Source: an uncultured Holophagaceae bacterium (GTDB lineage Bacteria; Acidobacteriota; Holophagae; Holophagales; Holophagaceae). Taken from it: DNA of 64,000 nucleotides. Positions 46,191-56,074 of this stretch are shown one piece after another (position 1 is the stretch's first letter; the number at the start of each line of letters is the position of its first letter). The notes under the pieces are model-generated. The model saw only the letters and a list, made by a program, of their open reading frames with translations, was not told where the DNA came from and searched no databases. The stretch is from positions 1-64,000 of the forward strand of contig CAIWKE010000002.1 of the NCBI GenBank assembly GCA_903913215.1, in the 5' to 3' direction. Both the position numbers and the translations under genes were made by a program.

Positions 46191-48785
46191 ATGAGAGGCC
46201 ATGCAGGGGGCTTCGTGAGGGCTTGGCGAGCGTTGGGTTGGGTCCTTCTGGCTGTCTGTGCCATGGCTGCCGATGGCTGGCACCGCCCCTTCTGGGTGCT
46301 GGGCCCGGACCAGGGCCTGCCCATGGGGGGCATCGCGAGCCTCACTCAGGACACTGAGGGGTTCATCTGGGTGGGCACCGAAAATGGCCTGCTGCGCTAT
46401 GAAGGTGGGGCCAGCAGTCGCTGGACCCGGGCGGACGGGCTGCCCTCGGACACGGCCCACCGGGTGCTGGCGGATCCCGCAGGAGGCATCTGGGTGGCCA
46501 CGCCCCATGGGCTAGCCCACATCCAAGATGGGCGCATTGCCGTTGCCAAGTTGGATGAGGCTCCTCCCGGGCTCGCTCCTACCACCATGGCGCTGGATGA
46601 AGCCAGCCGCCTCTGGGTGGCCACCACCGAAGGTCTCTTTGTGCAGCAACGCGGCCTGCAATTCAAGGCCCTGGCCTGGGCCACCCAGGGGCGGCAGTTC
46701 TCCCTGGCCCGGGGCCGTCGGGGGGCCATGCACCTGGGCTCGGATCGCGGCGTCTGGACCTTCCTGCCTGGCGGTAGCATCCAGTCCTGGGGGCCCGCCG
46801 AAGGCCTGCCCGCAGGCGGCGTGACCACCCTGGTGGAAGATCGCCAGGGCAACCTCTGGGCCGGCACGGGGCGCCAGTTGGTCATGAAGCCCCTGGATGC
46901 TCTCCGCTTCACAGACCAGTCCCAGCACCTGAAGGGGAGCCTCTCCCCCAACAGCGTCCCCTTCCTGGATGTGGACGGCTCCGTCTGGATCCCCACCCAG
47001 GCGGGCGCCCTGCACCTGGAGGACGGCAAGGCCGAACTGCTGGACACCAACATGGGCCTGCCCTTCCGCTGGGTGCGGACCGTCTTCCGAGACCGGGAGG
47101 GCACGCTCTGGGTGCTGGGCACCACTTTGGCGCGCCTGCAGGGTTCCGGGCGCATCTGGAACCACGCCCTCTCTGGCGGGGATTCCGGCGAGGTGGTTTG
47201 GGCCATGCTGCGGGATCCCCAGGGCCGTCTGCTGGTGGGCACGGACGATGGGGCGGTGCGCCAGGAAGGCGGCCGCTTCCGGAGGATCCCTGGTACCGAG
47301 GGCCGCCGCATCAAGTACCAGAAGGTCGACCGCACGGGCCTCCTCTGGATGGTCAGCACGGTGGGCCCCACGCTATGGCTGCGGCCGGGCGCCACCCGGG
47401 CCGAAGTGGCCCCGCTGGGAGACCTCGGCTTTGGCATCAACACCGTCATAGAGGATTCCCGGGGCACGGTCTGGCTGGGCCACACCCGCCAGGGCCTCCT
47501 GCGCTGGGATCCACGCTCCAGCAGGCTGGTCCAGGAGGTGGGGCCTGGTTCTGCGCCCGGTGCCGTCCTGGGCGTGTTCCAGATCAAGGAGGATCCCCAG
47601 GGCCGACTCTGGGCCGCCACGGGCGGAGGCCTCTACCTGCGGGATGAGCGCCGGGTCTGGCGGCAATTCAACGCCTCTCAGGGGCTGAAGCCCTATGGGC
47701 TCTTCGGTCTGGACTTCCTGCCGGATGGCAGTGCCTGGATCTTCTACCAGGAACCTCTGGGTCTGACCCGCGTGCGGGTGGAAGGCGACCAGCTCACAGT
47801 GGTGGAGCAGCGCACGAAAGGGCAGGGGCTCCGCTCCAACATGGTCTACGCCGTGGCAGTGGACAATCTGGGCCATACCTGGGCGACCACGGAACAGGGT
47901 GTGGACCGCCTGGATCCGGTCCTGCACCTAGGTCGCCGGGAGGGCATGGTCACCGAGGACTGCGATCTCCTGGGCCTTCTGGCGGAACCAGGGCGCCTCT
48001 GGGTGGGCACGGCTGGCGGTTTGGTGCGCTACGACACCGACCAGGTGACAGCCCAGGGTGCGCCGCCGCGGGTGCACATCCTGCGGGTGATTCACGGCGA
48101 GCGGCAGACCGAGGCCCCCATGGAGGAGCTGGCCACCGTGTCGGCGAAGGAAGCCTCCCTGGCCTTCCGGGTGGCTGTGCCCAGCTACAAGGACGAGGGC
48201 CTGCTCCGCATCCAGGTGAGGCTGGTGGGCCTCGAGGAATCCTGGCACGACGTGGATGCGCCTCTGGTCCGCTACCCGGCCCTGCCTGGCGGCAATTACC
48301 GCTTCGAGGCCCGTGCCATGAGCCCCGAGGGGGGCCTCGGGCCCGTGACCAGCCTGCGTTTCCAGGTGCGCCCCCCCTGGTGGCGATCCTGGTGGATGCT
48401 CGGCCTGGAGGCCCTCGCGGTACTGGGAGCCCTGGGATTGCTGGTCTGGGTGCGCTTGGCGGCCCTGGCTCGCGCCAAGGTGGAACTGGAGGCCCTGGTG
48501 GCCCGCCGCACCGACGAACTGAGCGCCCGCAACGAAGAGCTTTCCGGCGCTCTGGGGCGGGTGCGGCAGCTTTCAGGTCTGTTGCCGATCTGCTCCTGCT
48601 GCAAGAAAATCCGAGATGATCGGGGCTACTGGAACCAGCTGGAGCAGTATTTCAGCGAGCATTCCGATGTGGGCTTTTCCCACGGCATCTGCCCCGAATG
48701 TGTGGGGACGATGTTCCCGGGCCGGGGCCAAAAGCCTGGCGATACAAGTATCCAAGAGACCCCGCCAAACGGAAATTCAACCTGA
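46191..48785 (+). CDS. Periplasmic propeller sensor with C-terminal Cys-rich cytoplasmic domain
   Basis: This 864-residue membrane protein has a signal/anchor N-terminus. About eleven Reg_prop repeats then form a propeller, for example 'DTEGFIWVGTENGLLRYEG', 'EDRQGNLWAGTGRQL' and 'EDSRGTVWLGHTRQGLLRWD'. A Y_Y_Y domain follows ('VRYPALPGGNYRFEARAMS'). One membrane segment lies at about 734-757, then a coiled coil. There is no kinase domain; the C-terminus 'LPICSCCKKIRDDRGYWNQL' continues to 'FSHGICPEC', with cysteines at 801, 803, 804, 834 and 837. A metal or redox site is likely. The same tail is found on other signalling proteins. Its signal and output are unknown. Confidence 0.85.
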   Translation: MRGHAGGFVRAWRALGWVLLAVCAMAADGWHRPFWVLGPDQGLPMGGIASLTQDTEGFIWVGTENGLLRYEGGASSRWTRADGLPSDTAHRVLADPAGGIWVATPHGLAHIQDGRIAVAKLDEAPPGLAPTTMALDEASRLWVATTEGLFVQQRGLQFKALAWATQGRQFSLARGRRGAMHLGSDRGVWTFLPGGSIQSWGPAEGLPAGGVTTLVEDRQGNLWAGTGRQLVMKPLDALRFTDQSQHLKGSLSPNSVPFLDVDGSVWIPTQAGALHLEDGKAELLDTNMGLPFRWVRTVFRDREGTLWVLGTTLARLQGSGRIWNHALSGGDSGEVVWAMLRDPQGRLLVGTDDGAVRQEGGRFRRIPGTEGRRIKYQKVDRTGLLWMVSTVGPTLWLRPGATRAEVAPLGDLGFGINTVIEDSRGTVWLGHTRQGLLRWDPRSSRLVQEVGPGSAPGAVLGVFQIKEDPQGRLWAATGGGLYLRDERRVWRQFNASQGLKPYGLFGLDFLPDGSAWIFYQEPLGLTRVRVEGDQLTVVEQRTKGQGLRSNMVYAVAVDNLGHTWATTEQGVDRLDPVLHLGRREGMVTEDCDLLGLLAEPGRLWVGTAGGLVRYDTDQVTAQGAPPRVHILRVIHGERQTEAPMEELATVSAKEASLAFRVAVPSYKDEGLLRIQVRLVGLEESWHDVDAPLVRYPALPGGNYRFEARAMSPEGGLGPVTSLRFQVRPPWWRSWWMLGLEALAVLGALGLLVWVRLAALARAKVELEALVARRTDELSARNEELSGALGRVRQLSGLLPICSCCKKIRDDRGYWNQLEQYFSEHSDVGFSHGICPECVGTMFPGRGQKPGDTSIQETPPNGNST

Positions 48786-48823
48786 TACCATCGGACTTCG
48801 ATCAGTAGTCATCCAGGACCCCT

Positions 48824-51124
48824 ATGGCTGTCGATCCAACGCGCTCTGAAGTCGTCCTGAGCCAGGATGGGACGGCCTTGGACGAGCGTCTGCGGGCCCT
48901 GGTCCAGAACTCGTGGGACATCCTCTCGATCCTGGATGCCGAAGGCAGGCTGGTCTACAACTCCCCGGCCGCCGAGCGGATCCACGGCTTCAAACCCGAA
49001 GACATGCTGGGCCGCTCCACGGTGGACTACATCCACCCCGATGATCGGGACCAGGTCGGCCGGGCCATGGGCTGGCTTCTGGCGCACCCCGGTGAGCCCG
49101 CCACCGTGGAATATCGCTACGCCTGCAGCGATGGCCGCTGGCTTTGGATGGAGGCCGTGGGGGTGAACTTCCTGAGCCACCCCGGGGTCCAGGGCATCGT
49201 GGTGAACTCCCGCGACATCAGTGACCGGAGGGGTATCGAAGAGGAGTTGCGAACCAGCGAGGCCATGTACCGCGAACTGCTGGAGCACCAGGGCGAGGGC
49301 TTCGGCATGGTGGACGAGACCGAACGCTTCGTATTCACCAATCCTGTAGCTGAAACCATATTTGGCGTCCCTCCCGGCGGTCTCCTGGGCCGCAGCCTCT
49401 TGGACTTCCTGGATGAAACTGGGCAGGCCAAAGTTAGGCAGGAAACCGATCAGCGCATGAGTGGCCAGGTGGACACCTATGAGTTGGAGATCCAGCGGCC
49501 CAGTGGCGAGCGCCGGACCATCCTGGTCACCGCCTCTCCGCGCTTCCGGCCCGAGGGGGGAAGTCCCCAGGTGATCGGTGTGTTCAGGGATGTCACGGAG
49601 CTGGTACTGGCCGAGGCGGAGCGGCAACGAGTCGAGGCGGCCCTGAAGGAATCCCTGGAATTCAGCGAGCGCCTGCTGGCCTCCCAGCCCCTGGGCGTCA
49701 CGGTCTACCACGCCGACAGCGGCCGCTGCGTGCTGGCCAACGAGGCCATCGCCCGGATGCTGGGCGCCACGGTGGCAAAGCTCCTGACCCAGAACTTCCG
49801 TGAGATCTCATCCTGGAAGCCATCGGGCCTGCTGGAACTTGCCGAGAGTGCCCTGCTCAGCGACCAGGAACAGGCTCTGGAACTCCAGCTGAAGACGAGT
49901 TTCGGCAGGAACTGCTGGTTGAAAGTATTCATCTCCATCTTCCAGGTGGGCGGAGAGCGCCATCTGCTCATGCTCTGCGAAGACATCACCGAGCAGAAGA
50001 CCGCCGAGGAGGACCGGCGCCGGCTGGAGGAGCACCTCGCCAAGACTCAACGGCTGGAAAGCCTTGGCAGCCTGGCCGGGGGCTTGGCCCACGACATGAA
50101 CAACGTGCTGGCGGCCATCCTGGGCATGGCCAGCGTCCACCAGGAGCGCGAGCCCGAGGGCTCGGCCCTGCGGTCGGACATGGACACCATCGTCAAGGCC
50201 TGCGAGCGGGGTGGGGCCATGGTGCGGGGGCTCCTGGGCTTCGCCCGCCAGGACCTCACGGACATCAGGGATGTGGACCTCAATGCCCTCGTCCGGGATC
50301 AGGTCGCCCTGCTGTCCAGGACCACCCTGCAGCGCGTCCGCCTGGAAATGGACTTGGCTGAGCCCCTGCCCATGGTGCGGGGCGAGGCCTCGGCACTCAG
50401 CCACGCGCTCATGAACCTCTGCGTGAACGCTGTGGATGCCATGAGCGGCGGCGGGCAATTGACGCTGCGCACCGCCCTGGCGGAAGGGGATTTCGTGAGC
50501 CTCACGGTGACGGATACCGGCTGTGGCATGAGCCGGGAGGTGCTGGCCAAGGCCTTGGATCCCTTCTTCACCACCAAGCCCCAGGGCAAAGGCACGGGAC
50601 TGGGGTTGGCCACGGTCTACGGCACAGTGAAGGCCCACCGGGGTCGGCTGGACCTCAGCAGCAGCCCCGGCGAAGGCACCTGCGTAAGCCTCTTCCTGCC
50701 CGCCGCATGGCCCGACGTCCAGCCCGTGGTGCCGCTCAATCCTGAGGTCGGGCAGAACAGTTCGCTGGATGTGCTGGTGGTCGATGATGACGGCCTGGTG
50801 TCTACAGCTGTGAGTAGCCTGCTCACGGCCATGGGCCACATCGCCACCGTTGTGGACTCCGGCGAGGAGGCCCTGGCCCAACTTGAAGCCGGCCTGCGGG
50901 TGGATCTGATCATCCTGGACCTGAACATGCCGGGCATGGGCGGAGCGGCAGCCCTGCCCATCATCCGCCGACTGCGGCCGGAGGTACCTGTGCTTTTAGC
51001 CACGGGTCGGGTGGACCAGGACGCCTTGGACCTGGTGCAGACCATCCCCAGGGTGAGCCTCATGCCGAAGCCCTTCGCGATGGCGGAACTGAAGAAGCGG
51101 TTGGCGCCATTCTCGGGCCGATGA
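48824..51124 (+). CDS. PAS-domain hybrid histidine kinase with C-terminal receiver
   Basis: This 766-residue soluble protein has three PAS-type units: 25-140 ('ILDAEGRLVYNSPAAERIHG', 'RYACSDGRWLWMEAV'), about 150-280 and about 290-400. A HisKA domain follows with phospho-acceptor His423 in 'AGGLAHDMNNVLAAIL'. The HATPase domain has 'NLCVNAVDAMSGGG', 'VTDTGCGMS' and 'GKGTGLGLATVYG'. A receiver domain carries Asp699 in 'DLIILDLNMPG', with a Lys in 'LMPKPF'. It has no membrane segment, so it senses internal or diffusible signals. It lies 38 bases after the propeller protein and may share its transcript. Confidence 0.92.
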   Translation: MAVDPTRSEVVLSQDGTALDERLRALVQNSWDILSILDAEGRLVYNSPAAERIHGFKPEDMLGRSTVDYIHPDDRDQVGRAMGWLLAHPGEPATVEYRYACSDGRWLWMEAVGVNFLSHPGVQGIVVNSRDISDRRGIEEELRTSEAMYRELLEHQGEGFGMVDETERFVFTNPVAETIFGVPPGGLLGRSLLDFLDETGQAKVRQETDQRMSGQVDTYELEIQRPSGERRTILVTASPRFRPEGGSPQVIGVFRDVTELVLAEAERQRVEAALKESLEFSERLLASQPLGVTVYHADSGRCVLANEAIARMLGATVAKLLTQNFREISSWKPSGLLELAESALLSDQEQALELQLKTSFGRNCWLKVFISIFQVGGERHLLMLCEDITEQKTAEEDRRRLEEHLAKTQRLESLGSLAGGLAHDMNNVLAAILGMASVHQEREPEGSALRSDMDTIVKACERGGAMVRGLLGFARQDLTDIRDVDLNALVRDQVALLSRTTLQRVRLEMDLAEPLPMVRGEASALSHALMNLCVNAVDAMSGGGQLTLRTALAEGDFVSLTVTDTGCGMSREVLAKALDPFFTTKPQGKGTGLGLATVYGTVKAHRGRLDLSSSPGEGTCVSLFLPAAWPDVQPVVPLNPEVGQNSSLDVLVVDDDGLVSTAVSSLLTAMGHIATVVDSGEEALAQLEAGLRVDLIILDLNMPGMGGAAALPIIRRLRPEVPVLLATGRVDQDALDLVQTIPRVSLMPKPFAMAELKKRLAPFSGR

Positions 51125-51251
51125 ACCGTGATGGTATTTTTTGCTCGATCGGCGAATGTCGCCTAGGTATTTCTCGATAAATCTGTGACCCCTGCCATCG
51201 CGCCGGGACGGGTCTTCCCCCAGACTTGGCCTCTGTCCTTGCAGAGGTACC

Positions 51252-51917
51252 ATGTCCTTCCAGTCCACGTCCGCCCTCGGTACCATCCTGGAGCTGCCTG
51301 ATCAGGAGCATCTGGACTTTGATGGATTGGTCCAGGAAAACGAGCGCCTACAGCGGAAGGAGGGATTCCTGAACCGCCTGTTGATGGCCATGACGCTGCT
51401 GACCCGGCACCGCTCTCTGGTTTCCGGGGATCTGGATAAGGCCCTGCGCGACATCACCCGCATGGCGGCCCTGTCCCTGGAGGTGCAGCGTGCCAGTGTC
51501 TGGTTCTTCGACACCACGCGCACGGCACTGACCTGCGCCTGCATTTTTGATGGCCTGGAAGGCCTGCACGGCGAGGGGGCCCGGCTCCAGTCCAGCCAAT
51601 ACCCGGCCTACTTCGCGGAAATCGAGCGGGGCCGCGTGGTGGCCGCCGAAGATGCCTGCCTCGATCCCCGCACCGGCGAGTTCACCGTGGGCTACCTGGT
51701 ACCCCTGCGCATCACATCACTGCTGGACATCCCCATCAAGGCGGGCGACAAACTGGCGGGTGTGGTCTGCCTGGAACACACGGGGCCCAAGCGGGCCTGG
51801 CAGTGGGAGGAGCAGCAGTTTGGCGCCTTCGTCTCCAGCCTGGTGAGCCTGGCCATCGAGGCCTCGGACCGCATCCGCAGCCTCGAGGCCCAGAAGCTGG
51901 TTCAGCCCCAACGGTGA
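51252..51917 (+). CDS. GAF-domain protein
   Basis: The 221-residue soluble protein has a short N-terminal coiled coil (20-45) and then one GAF domain ('DLDKALRDITRMAALSLEV', 'RASVWFFDTTRTALTCACIF', 'VGYLVPLRITSLLDIPIKAG', 'LAGVVCLEHTGPKRAWQWEE'). No output domain follows, so it is likely a ligand- or redox-sensing partner of the neighbouring kinases. The 127 bases before it hold a small hairpin, ggcga atg tcgcc. Its start has AGAGG about seven bases upstream. Confidence 0.85.
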   Translation: MSFQSTSALGTILELPDQEHLDFDGLVQENERLQRKEGFLNRLLMAMTLLTRHRSLVSGDLDKALRDITRMAALSLEVQRASVWFFDTTRTALTCACIFDGLEGLHGEGARLQSSQYPAYFAEIERGRVVAAEDACLDPRTGEFTVGYLVPLRITSLLDIPIKAGDKLAGVVCLEHTGPKRAWQWEEQQFGAFVSSLVSLAIEASDRIRSLEAQKLVQPQR

Positions 51918-52129
51918 ATCCGCCAGTCAACGGTTCCCCGCGCTGCTTCGGTGGGGGCAGGCGAACTGTTTTTTCTTGAGTAGACCCAACGTAATCGCTG
52001 AAATTATCCTTTGTGCCTCCCCTGGACGAAACGGCATGCATGGGTTTCGGAATCCAGGGGCTTCAATGCCATTCCACTCAAGTTGGTGCACGGACTCCGG
52101 GCCGTGGGACCGAGGTGTGGCCCCGGGAG

Positions 52130-55100
52130 ATGCTCGTCCGTCTAAGGGTCGGCCTGGGCCTTGGCTGGCGCCTATTGGCCCTCTTGGCGGCCCTGGCGGT
52201 TCCCCTGGGGGCCCAGGCTCTGGCCATGCGCCATTTCGACAGCCGCGACGGCATCACCCAGAGCCAAGTCACGGCCCTGGTGGAGGACCGCAACGGCTTC
52301 ATCTGGGTCAGTGTGAATGATGCCGTGACCCGCCTGGGTCAGAGCGGGTTCCAAGTCTTTGATTCCTCCAATGGGATGCAGCTCAAGGACATCAATGGGC
52401 TCCTCGAAGACCGCCAGGGGGCTATCTGGGTGGCCAGCGCTGGCAAGGGCGTGGCCCGCATCCGGGGCCGGGAAGTCACCAACTTCGGCAACGCCGAAGG
52501 ACTTCAGGACCTCAACATCCACTCGATGTTTGAAACCCCCTCGGGAGAGCTGCTCATCGGTTCCCTGAAGGGGCTCTTCCGGCTTCGGGGCCAGCGCTTT
52601 GAGAGGGTTCCCCTCCCCGCACCTTGGGATATGACCTCGTTCACGGCCCTCTGCTCGGATGGCCGGGGGGGCCTCTGGCTCGGTTCGCGAAAGGGGGTGC
52701 TGGCCCATTGGAACGGCTCCACTGTCGACCAGGCCGCCCTGCCGCCGACGTCTGAAGCAAACTCCATTCTGAACTTGGCCCAGGACCCTTCCGGCCAGGT
52801 GTGGGCCCTTCAATCGAACCGCCTGCTGCGGCTGAGCGGGGGCGGTAGCTGGGAGGTGGAGCCCCTACCCGGAGCGCCAGCGGATGCCGCTTTCCGCAGG
52901 TTCAACCTGGATCGCCAGGGAGAGTTGCTGATTGCCATGGGCACAGACGGACTCTACCTCTACAACACCAAGGGCGAGCACCATTCGATGAATGCGCGGG
53001 AACTCCTGTGCCGTGATTCGGTGTTCTGCGCCTTGCGGGATCGAAATGGCGACCTCTGGCTGGGGACCAATGGGGACTATCTCTGGTCCCAGCCCTTTCC
53101 GCCCCTGCACAGCCTAGTCCGCCATCCTGATACTGGGGTCGACCTGGGCCTGGGCACCGTCTGTGCCCTCATGGAGTTGCCGGATCATCGGGTCCTGCTG
53201 GGTAGCAACAACGGCGTCTTCCTTTGGGAGGAGGGCAAGGGGCTCGTCCAGCACTGGACCGGTGGAGATGGACTCGTCTCCCAGGAGGTTTGGTCCTTCT
53301 TCCCCGATGGCCATGGAGGCGCCTGGGTAGGAACCCACAAGGGCGTGCAGAGGCTGGGCCCCGGGGGACGCCTCCTGCCAGGCCCCAAGGAGCTGGCAAC
53401 CACCCATGTCCAGGCCATGGTCCGGGTGGGCGACCGCTTCTGGGCCTGCACGGACAAGGGGTTGGCCGAGCTGGATGCCGAGGGGCGCTTCGTGGCCCTG
53501 CATGATCCTCTGAGCCTTGTGGGTTACACCTCGGTCCACTGCCTGATACCCCGGGAGGACGATCTCCTGGTGGGCACCAGCCTGGGCCTGCTCAGTTTCA
53601 AGGACGGCACCTTCAGTCGCGCCTTTCCGGGCACCCCCACGGACAAGCTCCAGGTGCTCGCCCTCCACCAGGACACGAGCCGCCGCCTCTGGGTGGGCAC
53701 CTCCCAGAACCTCTGGGTGCGGGATCCCCGCGATAGCTCCTGGGGCACCCTGAGCCAGGATGCAGGCAGCCAGCCCATGGAAGGCATCAACTGGATCAAG
53801 GGGCTCGCCAACGGGCTCACGGCCATCGGTCATGGGCGGGGTGTGAGCCTCGTGAGCCCTGAGGGCAAGGCCTTCCACTTGACCAGGCGTCTGGGCCTGC
53901 TGTCGGACGAGACGAACCAGGGCGCCGCCATGGCGGATCAGCAGGGCCGGTTGTGGATTGGCATGGTGGGGGGCGTGTGCATCCTGGATCGCCTGGATCG
54001 GGTGCCGCAACCCCTCGCCTCCCGGCCCGTGGTGCTGGACCTGACCTGGGCGCAGGGCTCCTTCGCCTTTCCCAAGGTCGTAACCCTGCCACCAGGCTTC
54101 GCGAACCTGGCGGTCCATATCGACGCAGGGTCGCCCAATGTGGCTTTTCCCGTGCGCTTCGAAGCCAAGCTGGACGATCCGGCGGGGCCTTGGCACGCCT
54201 TGGAGTCCGGCGTGGGCGGCATCTACTACGGCGGCCTCAGTCCCGGGCGGCACCGCCTGGTGTTCCGCTCCAGCCTGGACGGCGTGGACTGGCGCGAATC
54301 AGAGCCCCTGCTCATGACCATCCAGCCACCCTGGTACCTCTCGCTCTGGGCCAAGGGCCTCCTCCTGGTGGTGGGGGTTCTGGCCGCTTATGCTGGGGTC
54401 AAATACCGAGTCCGCCTGCTGCAGCGCAACAACCGGGACCTAGAGGCCAAAGTCGCGGTCCGCACCCGGGAGCTGGAAGGACGCACTCAGGAACTGGCTC
54501 AGCGCAATCAGGCCATGGAGTGGATCCACCGGGAGCTGCGGAGCACCCTAGAGTCCAGGATGCAGATGATCAATACCGTGAGCCACGATCTGCGCTCACC
54601 CCTTACCAGCATCCGCCTCAGCGTGGACCGGCTGCAGGAATCCCCGGAGCCCATGCAGCCCCGGGTGACGAAGATCCTGGGTGTCATGGCCCACGAGGCG
54701 CAGCGATTGGAGGCCATCATCAAGGGCGTGCTGGACCGGAACCGGGAGGATGCCCTGGCGGACCGGCTTTCCCTGCAGGCCGGCACCCCCCGGGAGATTC
54801 TGGAGGGCCTGGAGGGCACCCTCACGCTCAAGGGCGAATCCCTGGGCCTGCGGACTCAGCTGAGCCTGGAACCCATTTCCCTGGATGTGGAGATCCTGTT
54901 GGATCCCGCCGCCATGCAGCAGGTGCTGTTCAACCTCGTGGAAAACGCCCTCAAGTTCACCCCCCGGGGAGGGAAGGTGGGGGTGCGGAGTTCTTTGGTT
55001 GGGGCCGACTGGATGCTGGAAATATGGGATACCGGCCGGGGCATACCCAAGGACCAGTGCGAGCGGCTCTTCCATCCCTTCGAGCAGGGCCAGGTGGTGG

Positions 55101-55315
55101 ACGCCAAGCAGGGCTGGGGGCTGGGGCTCTACATCTGCCGTTCCATCGTCGAGGCCCACGGGGGGCGCATCGAGGTGGAAAGCACGCTGGGCGAGGGCTC
55201 GGTCTTCAAAGTTCTGCTACCTATAGTGAAAGGACCCGCCGGACATTCAGAGCTGGACCAACTCCTGGACCTGAACAGCTGGAGCCAGCCCGGCTCGACC
55301 CCTCTCCCCAAATAA
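52130..55315 (+). CDS. Propeller-type membrane sensor histidine kinase
   Basis: About 1061 residues. A signal/anchor ('GWRLLALLAALAVPLGAQAL') precedes 12 or so Reg_prop repeats ('EDRNGFIWVSVNDAVTRLG', 'EDRQGAIWVASAGKGVARI', 'DRNGDLWLGTNGD', 'DTSRRLWVGTSQNLWV'). A Y_Y_Y-like domain and one membrane helix lie near 740-760. The coiled coil 'DLEAKVAVRTRELEGRTQEL' leads to HisKA with His819 in 'NTVSHDLRSPLTSIRLSVDR', and a HATPase domain ('NLVENALKFTPRGGKVGV', 'DTGRGIPKDQCERLFHPFEQ', 'GWGLGLYICRSIVEAHGG'). No receiver or regulator is fused. The start used is the ATG before the anchor helix. Confidence 0.9.
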   Translation: MLVRLRVGLGLGWRLLALLAALAVPLGAQALAMRHFDSRDGITQSQVTALVEDRNGFIWVSVNDAVTRLGQSGFQVFDSSNGMQLKDINGLLEDRQGAIWVASAGKGVARIRGREVTNFGNAEGLQDLNIHSMFETPSGELLIGSLKGLFRLRGQRFERVPLPAPWDMTSFTALCSDGRGGLWLGSRKGVLAHWNGSTVDQAALPPTSEANSILNLAQDPSGQVWALQSNRLLRLSGGGSWEVEPLPGAPADAAFRRFNLDRQGELLIAMGTDGLYLYNTKGEHHSMNARELLCRDSVFCALRDRNGDLWLGTNGDYLWSQPFPPLHSLVRHPDTGVDLGLGTVCALMELPDHRVLLGSNNGVFLWEEGKGLVQHWTGGDGLVSQEVWSFFPDGHGGAWVGTHKGVQRLGPGGRLLPGPKELATTHVQAMVRVGDRFWACTDKGLAELDAEGRFVALHDPLSLVGYTSVHCLIPREDDLLVGTSLGLLSFKDGTFSRAFPGTPTDKLQVLALHQDTSRRLWVGTSQNLWVRDPRDSSWGTLSQDAGSQPMEGINWIKGLANGLTAIGHGRGVSLVSPEGKAFHLTRRLGLLSDETNQGAAMADQQGRLWIGMVGGVCILDRLDRVPQPLASRPVVLDLTWAQGSFAFPKVVTLPPGFANLAVHIDAGSPNVAFPVRFEAKLDDPAGPWHALESGVGGIYYGGLSPGRHRLVFRSSLDGVDWRESEPLLMTIQPPWYLSLWAKGLLLVVGVLAAYAGVKYRVRLLQRNNRDLEAKVAVRTRELEGRTQELAQRNQAMEWIHRELRSTLESRMQMINTVSHDLRSPLTSIRLSVDRLQESPEPMQPRVTKILGVMAHEAQRLEAIIKGVLDRNREDALADRLSLQAGTPREILEGLEGTLTLKGESLGLRTQLSLEPISLDVEILLDPAAMQQVLFNLVENALKFTPRGGKVGVRSSLVGADWMLEIWDTGRGIPKDQCERLFHPFEQGQVVDAKQGWGLGLYICRSIVEAHGGRIEVESTLGEGSVFKVLLPIVKGPAGHSELDQLLDLNSWSQPGSTPLPK

Positions 55316-55379
55316 ATCCAGCCAAACCCCTCATGGCGGAGGTATTTCGGTCCGATAAGACGGGAGCGGGGAGGGCACC

Positions 55380-55958
55380 ATGAACATCGGAACGGTCGGC
55401 CCCCTGTCCCAATTCCAGTACCAGGCGCCAACGCCCCTGAGCGCCAGTTCCCAGACCACGAACAGCTCCCCCAGCACGACGCCGGTGGCTGCTTCGGCCA
55501 ACGGTACCACCAGTGGCACCGGCCCGCAGGATCCGGCCGTTCTCCAGGCACTGACGGCGGCCTACGCCAGCCTGGCCAGCAGCGCCAATGGCATCGGCAG
55601 CTCCTCGGAAGCCCTCTCCTCCCTGGCCAGCAGCATTTACAGCCTCAGCAGCAACGGTTCCTCCGCGACACCCATTTCGGGGCTCAGTGCAGCCCTCTCC
55701 GTCTCGACGCCGTCGCTCCTGTCCACGAGCCAGTCCTCGCAGAGCTCCAACGGGCTCCTCGCTGCGGTCAACATGGATGCCACGGCGGCACTGGCTGCCT
55801 ATTCCTACCGCCTCAACAATCCCTCGGCCACCGCGACCGTGACCGCACCGACGGCGTCGGGTTCCACCACGGACGGAACGCAGTCGACCTCCCTGCAAAG
55901 CGCCATCCAGGCGGCCCTTTCGGTAGCCACGAGCAGCAGTCTCAGCCTTCTCGCCTGA
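55380..55958 (+). CDS. Ser/Ala/Thr-rich low-complexity protein of unknown function
   Basis: The 192-residue protein is dominated by Ser, Ala, Thr and Leu, for example 'ALSSLASSIYSLSSNGSSAT' and 'SLLSTSQSSQSSNGLL', with few charged residues. The N-terminus, 'MNIGTVGPLSQFQYQAP', is not a classical signal peptide. The composition suggests a surface-related or appendage-associated, possibly intrinsically flexible protein, but that is a guess. The GGGAGGG before ATG 55380 is a good ribosome site. It follows the propeller kinase by 64 bases and precedes another short unknown gene. Confidence 0.65.
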   Translation: MNIGTVGPLSQFQYQAPTPLSASSQTTNSSPSTTPVAASANGTTSGTGPQDPAVLQALTAAYASLASSANGIGSSSEALSSLASSIYSLSSNGSSATPISGLSAALSVSTPSLLSTSQSSQSSNGLLAAVNMDATAALAAYSYRLNNPSATATVTAPTASGSTTDGTQSTSLQSAIQAALSVATSSSLSLLA

Positions 55959-56074
55959 GGCAAGACTCTGAAGCAGGCGAGGAGATTTCGGGTTTTGGCC
56001 TGAAATGTCCAAACAGTCATTGAATTTCTCCGGTATAGAGCCGACATTAGAGTTGGCTTGAAAAGCGGTGTTCC

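Noticed and set aside
55320-56074. Flagellar sigma-28 promoters before 55380 and 56075 (tccgataa and gccgacat)
   Set aside because: Only the -10-like part fits; no good -35 at the right spacing.
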